DNA of 6,080 nucleotides from JAEUNJ01 sp052035955 (lineage in GTDB: Bacteria; Pseudomonadota; Gammaproteobacteria; Burkholderiales; Rhodocyclaceae): assembly GCA_052035955.1 (NCBI GenBank), contig JBPOHD010000091.1, forward strand, positions 1 through 6,080. The letters run 5' to 3'. Of the stretch, positions 1 to 5,889 are shown in pieces (position 1 is the first letter of the stretch; the number at the start of each line of letters is the position of its first letter). The notes below the pieces were generated by a model that worked only from the letters and a program-made list of their open reading frames with translations, ran no database searches and had not been told where the DNA came from. Made by a program: the position numbers and the translations under genes.

Positions 1-24
1 AGCTTCCAACACCCCTTCCGGAAT

Positions 25-43
25 GCCTTCCCGCCCAGAAGGC
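25..43 (-). other. small hairpin in the rRNA leader
   Basis: GCCTTC (25-30) and GAAGGC (38-43) form a perfect 6-bp stem with a 7-base loop, within the leader RNA upstream of 16S. It may be part of the leader fold. A palindrome TTCCGGAA at 16-23 lies next to it. Function is inferred only from position. Confidence 0.4.
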
Positions 44-84
44 CCCTTCGATCTCAGGACCCCCCTCAACCTAACTTCAGCTCA

Positions 85-100
85 CCAAACACCCACACCT
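85..100 (-). promoter_or_regulatory. boxC-like element of the rRNA leader
   Basis: The minus strand reads AGGTGTGGGTGTTTGG, with the GTGTGGG core at 98-92. The E. coli rrn leader has a similar TGTGTGGG boxC shortly after boxA, and the spacing here (about 15 bases after boxA) agrees. Its role, proposed in antitermination and 16S maturation, is less well defined than that of boxA. Confidence 0.65.
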
Positions 101-113
101 ATCGGCTGTTCAG

Positions 114-126
114 TTGTTAAAGAACG
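114..126 (-). promoter_or_regulatory. rrn boxA antitermination element
   Basis: The minus strand reads CGTTCTTTAACAA, a near match to the E. coli rrn boxA core TGCTCTTTAACA. In the nascent RNA this element is bound by NusB-NusE and helps RNA polymerase resist Rho during rRNA synthesis. It lies about 30 bases after the inferred transcription start. Confidence 0.85.
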
Positions 127-163
127 TTGCCAACCGAAGAATCTCGATCAGCAGAGAAACGAG

Positions 164-192
164 ATTCTAGGGCCTTTTTCCTCGTGTGTAAA
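164..192 (-). promoter_or_regulatory. rRNA operon promoter, sigma70 type
   Basis: On the minus strand there is a -35 hexamer TTTACA (192-187), a 17-base spacer and a -10 hexamer TAGAAT (169-164). Each hexamer differs from the sigma70 consensus at one position and the spacing is optimal. Transcription would start near 156-158 and run leftward. The bases after the -10 (CTCGTTTCTCTGCTG) match what I recall of rRNA promoters in betaproteobacteria. The boxA element 38 bases beyond the -10 supports this reading. Just upstream of the -35, around 204-219, are short A-rich tracts on the minus strand that could act as a weak UP element. Confidence 0.85.
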
Positions 193-303
193 CACCCCCC
201 GCAGATTTCGCGTTTTGTTGGGGCCCATCCCCGCGGGCCCGGATCCGGATTCGGCCTGCCCGCCGTCAAGGCGCCTTCCCGATGTTTGCTGTTAGGCTTG
301 GTC

Positions 304-981
304 ATGGGTCCGAAAAACAAACCGATCGCTGAAAACGCGTGGCAGGTTGGCGGGAGCGGCTTCAGCGCGGCGGAGGATGCCGCAGCCTACCTGGTTGCAT
401 CCGGCGGCGAGGCGATCCTCGTGGACGCCGGTTGCGGAGGCGCCACCGACCTCTTGTTGGCCAACGTGGAGTCCACCGGGGTTGCCTTGGACCGGGTCCA
501 CACGCTCCTCCTCACCCACTGCCATTTCGACCATACGGGAGGTGCCGCCGAAATCCGCCGCCGCCTGGGCTGCAGCACCGCAGCCCATCACCTCGATGCG
601 TCCGCGATCGAGGCCGGTGACCACCAGGTCACCGCGGCGGACTGGTACGACGCCACCATGAACCCCTGCCCCATAGATGTCCGATTGTCGGGAGACGAAC
701 TCCTGCCGCTGGGAAGCACCAGCCTCCAAGTGATCTGGATCCCCGGGCACTCACCGGGATCCCTCGCATTCCTGATGGACTCCGGGGGCAAGCGAGTTCT
801 CTTCGCCCAGGACGTCCATGGCCCGCTTCACCCCGCACTGCATTCGAACCGGGACGATTACCAGGCGTCGTTGCGACGACTGCTCGATCTGCGGGCCGAC
901 ATCCTGTGCGAGGGGCACTACGGGGTTTTCAATGGCGCCGACGCCGTTGCGCGGTTCATCCGCGGCTTCCTGTCTGAATGA
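304..981 (+). CDS. metallo-beta-lactamase-fold hydrolase
   Basis: A 225-residue soluble protein with the full metal-binding set of the glyoxalase II-like MBL fold. It has HxHxDH as H72-C-H74-F-D76-H77, H149 in PGHSPGS, the bridging D170 in FAQDVHG and the last ligand H205 in EGHYG. D41 in LVDAGCGG closes the first strand pair. Such proteins usually bind two zinc or iron ions and hydrolyse thioesters, lactones, phosphodiesters or similar bonds; the substrate cannot be told here. No signal peptide or membrane segment is visible. I chose ATG 304 because AGG at 294-296 sits 7 bases upstream and because the frame further upstream crosses the rRNA promoter. The stop overlaps the next start as ATGA, so it is probably translationally coupled to the YchJ gene. 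No clear rightward promoter is visible before it. Confidence 0.9.
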   Translation: MGPKNKPIAENAWQVGGSGFSAAEDAAAYLVASGGEAILVDAGCGGATDLLLANVESTGVALDRVHTLLLTHCHFDHTGGAAEIRRRLGCSTAAHHLDASAIEAGDHQVTAADWYDATMNPCPIDVRLSGDELLPLGSTSLQVIWIPGHSPGSLAFLMDSGGKRVLFAQDVHGPLHPALHSNRDDYQASLRRLLDLRADILCEGHYGVFNGADAVARFIRGFLSE

Positions 982-1361
982 ACAAGGCTCGGGAAATCTG
1001 CCCCTGCGGTTCCGGCCGCGGCTACGACCAGTGTTGCGGACAATGGCATCGCGGCAGGCCGGCGCCGGATCCGGAATCCCTCATGCGGTCCCGCTATACG
1101 GCCTACGCCATAGGCCTGGAGCGCTACATCCTCGACACGTGGCACCCTAGTACGCGCCCCGGTTCCCTGGAATCCGAAACCCAGCCTCGACCGCAATGGA
1201 TAGGCCTGCAGGTACTGTCGGCACATCAGGCGGGTGAGGCGGGCAGCGTCGAGTTCGTCGCCCGCTTCCGCGTCAATGGCAGAGCCCATAAACTCCACGA
1301 GTCGAGCCGCTTCCGACGGGAGGACGGACGATGGTATTACCTGGACGGGGAGCATCCGTGA
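978..1361 (+). CDS. ychJ: YchJ family (UPF0225) SEC-C motif protein
   Basis: A 127-residue protein. The N-terminus carries a SEC-C zinc motif, C8-P-C10-GSGRGYDQ-C19-C20. Then comes the YchJ hallmark PDPESLMRSRYTAYAIG, followed by TWHPSTRP, VEFVARFR and a closing SRFRREDGRWYYLDGE. The middle region belongs to the NTF2-like fold assigned to this family. E. coli YchJ is about 152 residues and has a second SEC-C motif at its C-terminus; this one stops before it, so only one zinc site remains. The biochemical function of the family is not established; SEC-C motifs, as in SecA, bind zinc and can contact protein or RNA partners. The start overlaps the upstream stop (ATGA) and lacks an obvious Shine-Dalgarno sequence, consistent with coupled translation. 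Confidence 0.92.
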   Translation: MNKAREICPCGSGRGYDQCCGQWHRGRPAPDPESLMRSRYTAYAIGLERYILDTWHPSTRPGSLESETQPRPQWIGLQVLSAHQAGEAGSVEFVARFRVNGRAHKLHESSRFRREDGRWYYLDGEHP

Positions 1362-1410
1362 GCCCCGATTTCCTGTTTATGGTGCCGCCCCAGCGATACG
1401 CGCGGGCGAA

Positions 1411-1416
1411 AAGGAG
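1411..1416 (+). promoter_or_regulatory. strong ribosome binding site of ravA
   Basis: AAGGAG lies 8 bases before ATG 1425 and fixes that start. It is the clearest Shine-Dalgarno in the window. It suggests that the ravA-viaA pair is translated independently of the two genes before it. No convincing promoter is seen in the 63-bp gap 1362-1424. Confidence 0.8.
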
Positions 1417-1424
1417 ATACGCCG

Positions 1425-2801
1425 ATGATTGAGTTGCGCCAACGCTTGGGGCTGGCGATCGACGCCCTGGCGGACGGCCTGATCGAGCGAACCCTCGCCA
1501 TCAGGCTCGGACTCCTGGCGGCCCTGGCCGGGGAACACCTGCTGCTCGTCGGCCCGCCGGGCACCGCGAAAAGCGAACTGGCGCGCCGCCTGCACAAGGC
1601 CTTCCCGGACGCCGGGTATTTCGAACGCCTGCTGACGCGCTTCTCCGTCCCGGAGGAATTGTTCGGCCCCCTGTCCATCGCCGCGCTCGAAGGCGACCGC
1701 TACGAAAGGCAGACCGAAGGATATCTGCCGTCGGCCTCCATTGCCTTCATCGACGAGGTCTTCAAGGCCAACAGCGCCATTCTCAATGCCCTCCTGACCC
1801 TGCTCAACGAGCGCGAGTTCGACAACGGCAACCGGCGCATGAACTGTCCGCTGATCAGCGTCGTCGGCGCAAGCAACGAGGTGCCCGACGACGACCTGCT
1901 GGCCGCCTTCTACGACCGATTCCTGCTGCGGATCCAGATCGAGCCGGTGGCGCGGGAGTCCTTCGCCGGCCTGATACGCGGTATCGACCGCAAACCGGTC
2001 GCCTTGCCTGAGGGCATACGGCTTCACCGGCGCGAACTCGCCGAAATCGCCGAGCGGTCCCAGGCCGTTCTCCTGCCCGAGGAGGTCATGACCCTGCTCG
2101 CGGGCATGCGGGACTTCCTCGACGCGGAAGGGATATACGTCTCCGATCGGCGCTGGCGGAAGATTGCCGGCCTGCTTCGGGTCGCCGCCCTGACCGACGG
2201 CCGCGACGAGGTCAGTGTCTGGGACTGCTGGCTGCTGCGCTTCTGCGCCATCGAGCATCCGAATCAGCAGCAGAGGATCAGCGAATGGTACGAACGGCGC
2301 CTGGGCGTCTTCGAAGCCCTCGACCCGGAGCGATTCCGCCGCGTGGTGGACGGCTTCGAAGCCCAACTGGAACTGGAGGCAAACGCCTCCGAACTCAATT
2401 ACGACGCCGACGGCCGACTGGCCATGATGTCCGACCTCAAGGACAACAAGCAGGGTGAAGCCGCCCTGCGGCTGCCCACCTTCGCCAAGCGGCGCCGCTA
2501 CGGCCCCCGTCACATCGAGGCCCGGGTCAGGCAGATCCGAGGACTGGTGGAGGAGACCGACCGCTACCTGGCCCGACTGGACGCGCGGGTCCGGCAACTC
2601 CGATCCGTCGTCGATGGACATCTGTGGATAGAACCCGGTTTCGCCGACCGGGCCGCCACCACCCTTGCCGCGACACGTACCGCCGTGGAAGCCCTGGCAC
2701 GTCGGCTGGGCGCCGTCGAAGACGGTTTCCGGGCCCTCCCGCGCCTGGAGGGTCCAAAGCCCGACAGCGACCGGGAACCCGTTCCCATGGCCGCCGAATG
2801 A
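1425..2801 (+). CDS. ravA: RavA-type MoxR family AAA+ ATPase
   Basis: A 458-residue AAA+ ATPase. Walker A is GPPGTAKS (43-50), Walker B IAFIDE (106-111), followed by the family signature ILNALLTLLNERE (119-131). Sensor 1 is N151 in GASNE, the arginine finger lies in YDRF (R165), and YVSDRRWRK (238-246) marks the sensor 2 lid region. The family run TRFSVPEELFGPLSI (71-85) aligns well with E. coli RavA (about 498 residues). MoxR ATPases work as hexameric chaperone-like machines with a VWA partner. In E. coli, RavA-ViaA acts on respiratory and Fe-S enzymes, affects aminoglycoside sensitivity, and binds the lysine decarboxylase LdcI. After about residue 270 the match to E. coli fades: the LARA region is shorter and different, while the last helices (LWIEPGFADR onward) look like the E. 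coli C-terminus. Its stop overlaps the viaA start. Confidence 0.92.
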   Translation: MIELRQRLGLAIDALADGLIERTLAIRLGLLAALAGEHLLLVGPPGTAKSELARRLHKAFPDAGYFERLLTRFSVPEELFGPLSIAALEGDRYERQTEGYLPSASIAFIDEVFKANSAILNALLTLLNEREFDNGNRRMNCPLISVVGASNEVPDDDLLAAFYDRFLLRIQIEPVARESFAGLIRGIDRKPVALPEGIRLHRRELAEIAERSQAVLLPEEVMTLLAGMRDFLDAEGIYVSDRRWRKIAGLLRVAALTDGRDEVSVWDCWLLRFCAIEHPNQQQRISEWYERRLGVFEALDPERFRRVVDGFEAQLELEANASELNYDADGRLAMMSDLKDNKQGEAALRLPTFAKRRRYGPRHIEARVRQIRGLVEETDRYLARLDARVRQLRSVVDGHLWIEPGFADRAATTLAATRTAVEALARRLGAVEDGFRALPRLEGPKPDSDREPVPMAAE

Positions 2802-4288
2802 TGACACGGGCGACCTGCCCCGATCCCGCCGGGTTCGATCCGACCGCGATCGAGCAATCCCTGGCTCCCCTGGACCGCCTGCCGAGGGCGCTCTGGTTGC
2901 AGGCCCTGATCAATTCACGGAGCGACGTCCTGCCGCGCCTGGGCGACCTGGTTCGCCTGCGCGAGGAAATCCTCGCCGGTTGCCCTCCTTCGGGTACCCC
3001 GGGCCAGTGGCCGCTGCCTCCGGCCACCGCCCCGTTCCTGCGGGAACTGGACCGCCTCCGCCTGCCGGAAATGGCGCGCCACAACGAGGACGTCGCCGAC
3101 CAGGTCGTGCAGATCTGGCTGTGGCATGCCGATCGCATCGTCGACTACCTGGAGCGCGAAGAGGAGCCGGCAGCCTGCGAGCGCGCGGCTACCCTGTTCG
3201 CGGCCGAATGGCAGGAGATGGCCGCCGACATCGAGGCCCTGATGGCCGTCTTCGAAACCCTCGGCGACTGCCTCAAATCGACCCAGTGCGCGATGACCCG
3301 GGGCTTGTTGCGCAGCGAGGGTTGGCAGGAACTGGTCCGGATCAGTGTCCTCATGCATCGCCTGCCGGAACTGCGGTCGGTCATCCGCCACCTGGGCCGC
3401 GCCGTGGAAACCGACGAGATCGACGAAACCCGCCCGCCGGAACTCAGCGTCATGGAGAGGACCCGCACCCGCAGTCTCGCCTGGCGGGAGGTACACGTCC
3501 CGTCCCTGGTCGCCGAGACCCGCGGCGTCATACGGGGCGGCAACATTGCCCGCATGCTCCCAAGCGAGTCGGTGCTCATGCGCCAGCCCAGCCTGCGGTT
3601 GACCTGGTTCGCCCGCATGATCGAGCAGTCCTTGCTCGTCTACGAGGACGAGGACCGACTCCGCGAACCCGTCTGGATCGAAACCGAGTCCTGGCAGCCG
3701 AGCCCGAACCCCAAACCCCGGCGCAAGCTCGAAGCCGGTCCGATGATCCTGTGCGTCGATACCTCGGGTTCCATGCAGGGCGGCGCCGAGAACGTGGCCA
3801 AGGCCGTCGTTCTGGAGGCCATGAGAACCGCGTCCGCCCAGAAGCGGCGCTGCTACCTGTTCGCCTTCGGAGGCCCCGAGGAAGTGCTGGAAAGGGAATT
3901 GCCCGTGGATGCCCGGGGAATCGAAGCCATGGTCGGTTTCCTTGCCCAGGGCTTCCGGGCCGGTACCGACATCGAACAACCCCTGGACCGCGCCCTGGCA
4001 AGATTGCACGAAGCGGAGTGGCGCTTCGCCGACCTCCTGGTTGCCAGCGACGGCGAGTTCGGAGCGACTCCCGCCATGGCAGGCCGGGTCAGGGAGGCCA
4101 AGGCCGATCTCGGGCTCCGGGTCCAGGGAGTGCTGATCGGCGATCGTGAGACCATCGGCATGCGGGAGATCTGCGACCACGTGTTCTGGGTCCGCGACTG
4201 GCGCAAGTTCGGCGGTGTCGCGACGGAATCCCCCCTCCAGACCAGCGGCCTGACGGCCCAGTTCTTCCCGGGTGCCCTGAGAAACTAG
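2798..4288 (+). CDS. viaA: ViaA-type VWA domain protein, partner of RavA
   Basis: A 496-residue protein (E. coli ViaA is about 483). The N-terminal two thirds is largely helical and poorly conserved, except for a stretch near MLPSES...LTWFARMIEQSLLVYE that matches the equivalent E. coli segment. The C-terminal VWA domain begins near GPMILCVDTSGSMQGG. Its metal-ion-dependent adhesion site is complete: DTSGS (321-325), T390 in RAGTD, and D418 in ASDGEF. QKRRCYLFAFG, FRAGTDIEQPL and the closing CDHVFWVRDW also follow ViaA. The protein is expected in the cytosol or at the inner membrane, stimulating RavA and helping to deliver substrates. Two in-frame ATGs (2798 and 2801) overlap the ravA stop. 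I took the first, because it gives the ATGA overlap. No Shine-Dalgarno is evident, so translation is probably coupled to ravA. Confidence 0.92.
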   Translation: MMTRATCPDPAGFDPTAIEQSLAPLDRLPRALWLQALINSRSDVLPRLGDLVRLREEILAGCPPSGTPGQWPLPPATAPFLRELDRLRLPEMARHNEDVADQVVQIWLWHADRIVDYLEREEEPAACERAATLFAAEWQEMAADIEALMAVFETLGDCLKSTQCAMTRGLLRSEGWQELVRISVLMHRLPELRSVIRHLGRAVETDEIDETRPPELSVMERTRTRSLAWREVHVPSLVAETRGVIRGGNIARMLPSESVLMRQPSLRLTWFARMIEQSLLVYEDEDRLREPVWIETESWQPSPNPKPRRKLEAGPMILCVDTSGSMQGGAENVAKAVVLEAMRTASAQKRRCYLFAFGGPEEVLERELPVDARGIEAMVGFLAQGFRAGTDIEQPLDRALARLHEAEWRFADLLVASDGEFGATPAMAGRVREAKADLGLRVQGVLIGDRETIGMREICDHVFWVRDWRKFGGVATESPLQTSGLTAQFFPGALRN

Positions 4289-4421
4289 GCGGGGCGAATA
4301 CTCGGCCGAAGATCCGCCGGTTGCCCCGATCGCCGTCCGGCGCGTTAAGATTAATGGCAATGACACGCGTGCGGCCACTCCAGGATCCAGAGTCGGCAAT
4401 TTCAGAAAGGCGCATCCCGGC
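4289..4421 (+). other. intergenic region upstream of the diguanylate cyclase gene
   Basis: This 133-bp gap is the only break between same-strand genes long enough for a promoter. It contains a locally AT-rich patch, GTTAAGATTAATGG (4344-4357), in an otherwise GC-rich stretch. TAAGAT (4346-4351) resembles a -10, and TTGCCC (4321-4326) lies 19 bases upstream, a long spacing. I regard it as a weak promoter candidate. A possible Shine-Dalgarno, AGAAAGG (4404-4410), sits 11 bases before ATG 4422. No terminator with a T-run follows viaA, so read-through from viaA is also possible. Confidence 0.35.
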
Positions 4422-5786
4422 ATGACGGGACCCTCCCACAACGGAAACACCTCCAATCCCGGCGACGTTGCAAAGAAGACGCTGACTCGTCTGGCCAGGG
4501 AGCGGCTCGCGCCGAACGGGCAGAACTACTGCACCACCTATCGCACGCTACGTACGGACAAGGAGGCCTGGAACGCCTACTGCCGTTACGTGGCCCAGAT
4601 GGTCCAGGCACTGGAGTTTCTCCTGACGCCCTGGACAGCCAGGGAGATCCAGGTCGATGCGGAGACCGGACGACTTGCCCGGGAACTCCAGCAACTGGTC
4701 GCCGAGGCCGCCGCGGATGCCGATCTGGCCCAGATTCGTGCAAGGGCCGAATCCCTGGGCGAGAGGATCAAGGAGCATCTCGAGAACAATTCCGACCTGC
4801 AGGTCGAATTGGTCGCCGTCGTCAAGATGCTCATGGAAAACATCGGCGCGCTGGCCGATGGCGACGGATGGCTGAAGAGCCAGTTGCACCTGCTGGAGGA
4901 ACTGTTCGCCGGTCCCGTCACGGCGCCGGAACTGAACCGGAGCCGCAAGGTGCTGCGGGCCGTCGGGGCCCGCCAGGCCGAGATTCGCGACACCCTGACC
5001 GATGCCCAGCGCGAATTGAAAGACATGCTCGGGGAACTGATCCGGCAGGCGGGGATCCTGGTGAAGAACACCAGCGGTTTCGAGGAACGGGTCAGCGAAC
5101 TGCAACAACACGCCTCCACCGCGAACGACCTGGCCTCCATCCGCACGGTGGTGTCCGACCTGGGCCGTTTCGTCAATCAGATGGGCAGTTCGATCCGCGA
5201 GTCCCACGCGGAGATGACGACGGCCCACCAGCGCCTGACCCAGGCCGAGGAACAGATCGACGGCCTTCGCCGCAGCCTGGCCGAGACCTGCGAAAAGGCG
5301 CGGCGGGACCGCCTGACGGGCACCCTGAACCGTTCGGGCCTGGAGGAGATCTGGCTACGGGAGGTGGAAGCCGCGAAAGTGAGCGGAACGCCGCTGAGCA
5401 TCGGTATCCTCGACGTAGACAATTTCAAGAACCTGAACGACACCCATGGCCACCAGGTCGGCGACGAAGCGCTGATCCACCTGGCGAGCATCATCCGCAA
5501 TGCCCTGCATGGCACCGACACCCTCGCCCGCTACGGCGGCGAGGAGTTCGTCGTCCTGCTCCCGGACACCGATGAGACCGGCGCCGGGGCCGTGATGACG
5601 CGCCTGCAGCGCGAACTGACCAAGCACTTCTTCCTGCACGACAACGAGCGCCTGCTCATCACCTTCAGCGCCGGCGTCACCCTCGTCAGACTGGATCGGG
5701 ATACCCTCATTTCCGCGGTCGAGCGCGCGGACAAGGCCCTCTATCGGGCCAAGCACTCGGGCAAGAACCGCGTCTCGGTGGGTTGA
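4422..5786 (+). CDS. soluble GGDEF diguanylate cyclase with helical N-terminal domain
   Basis: A 454-residue protein that should make cyclic di-GMP from two GTP. The GGDEF domain spans about 290-454. It has DRLTGTLNR (296-304), metal-binding D331 in LDVDNFK, substrate-contacting N339 and D348 (by analogy with PleD), and the active-site loop GGEEF (372-376), an active variant of GGDEF. The inhibitory I-site RxxD is replaced by HGTD (363-366), so the key arginine is missing. The N-terminus lacks membrane segments and known sensor motifs. It has a segment RERLAPNGQNYCTTY (26-40), akin to the 'RLxPTPxNYxxxY' region found at the start of many soluble GGDEF proteins, then long helices and a probable coiled coil (about 257-294) that would dimerise the catalytic domains. 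The signal it senses is unknown. It is probably regulated separately from ravA-viaA, given the 133-bp gap. Confidence 0.92.
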   Translation: MTGPSHNGNTSNPGDVAKKTLTRLARERLAPNGQNYCTTYRTLRTDKEAWNAYCRYVAQMVQALEFLLTPWTAREIQVDAETGRLARELQQLVAEAAADADLAQIRARAESLGERIKEHLENNSDLQVELVAVVKMLMENIGALADGDGWLKSQLHLLEELFAGPVTAPELNRSRKVLRAVGARQAEIRDTLTDAQRELKDMLGELIRQAGILVKNTSGFEERVSELQQHASTANDLASIRTVVSDLGRFVNQMGSSIRESHAEMTTAHQRLTQAEEQIDGLRRSLAETCEKARRDRLTGTLNRSGLEEIWLREVEAAKVSGTPLSIGILDVDNFKNLNDTHGHQVGDEALIHLASIIRNALHGTDTLARYGGEEFVVLLPDTDETGAGAVMTRLQRELTKHFFLHDNERLLITFSAGVTLVRLDRDTLISAVERADKALYRAKHSGKNRVSVG

Positions 5787-5788
5787 GG

Positions 5789-5816
5789 CCCCGGGCATCC
5801 GGAGCCCCCATCGGGG
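5789..5816. terminator. GC-rich inverted repeats between convergent genes
   Basis: Just after the cyclase stop, GGGC (5793-5796) pairs with GCCC (5804-5807), CCCCG (5789-5793) with CGGGG (5812-5816), and CCCC (5806-5809) with GGGG (5813-5816). These are overlapping alternatives, not one long stem. No T-run follows on either strand, so this is not a canonical intrinsic terminator. A further short stem, GCCG/CGGC, lies at 5850-5862. Position between converging genes is the main argument for a role in ending transcription. Confidence 0.25.
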
Positions 5817-5889
5817 ATTCCGTCGCAACCGTAGCTGCCTCCCGTTCCTGCCGGTCGTCGGCCTGCGGCGGGCCCTCGAAGGTCCCCGC

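Larger units (their letters stand above)
1..157 (-). other. 5' leader of an rRNA operon (16S lies off the left edge)
   Basis: This is the transcribed spacer between the rRNA promoter and mature 16S rRNA, read leftward. It contains boxA (126-114), a CAGCCGATAGG segment and a boxC-like GTGTGGG (98-92), in the order known from rrn leaders. The conserved start of 16S rRNA (AGAGTTTGATC...) is not present, so the mature gene must begin beyond position 1. The outermost 60 bases probably form part of the RNase III processing stem with the 16S trailer. That partner is not in the window, so this last point is inference. Confidence 0.8.

Noticed and set aside
241..269. Second rRNA promoter with TTGACG (269-264, minus strand) as -35
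   Set aside because: At 17 bases downstream the sequence is GGATCC, which is not a -10 element, so only the -35-like hexamer is present.
23..295. 90-residue plus-strand ORF in the left spacer
   Set aside because: It lies over the rRNA leader and promoter, is proline- and arginine-rich, and shows no motif or ribosome binding site.
127..303. N-terminal extension of the hydrolase frame from a TTG at 127
   Set aside because: It would begin beside the rRNA boxA and translate across the rRNA promoter. The extra 59 residues look unlike an MBL N-terminus, and ATG 304 has a plausible Shine-Dalgarno.
1362..1424. Promoter between ychJ and ravA
   Set aside because: Weak -10-like strings such as GATACG are present, but none has a -35 match at suitable spacing.
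1377..2807. 476-residue minus-strand ORF opposite ravA
   Set aside because: It mirrors the codon-position bias of the ravA gene in GC-rich DNA, and its translation shows no recognisable domain.
2665..4149. 494-residue plus-strand ORF in another frame over viaA
   Set aside because: The translation is arginine/proline/glycine-rich, typical of a frame-shifted reading of GC-rich coding DNA. The overlapping viaA frame carries the conserved motifs.
2915..4456. 513-residue minus-strand ORF opposite viaA
   Set aside because: It is the antisense shadow of a gene with clear VWA motifs, and its own translation has no family signature.
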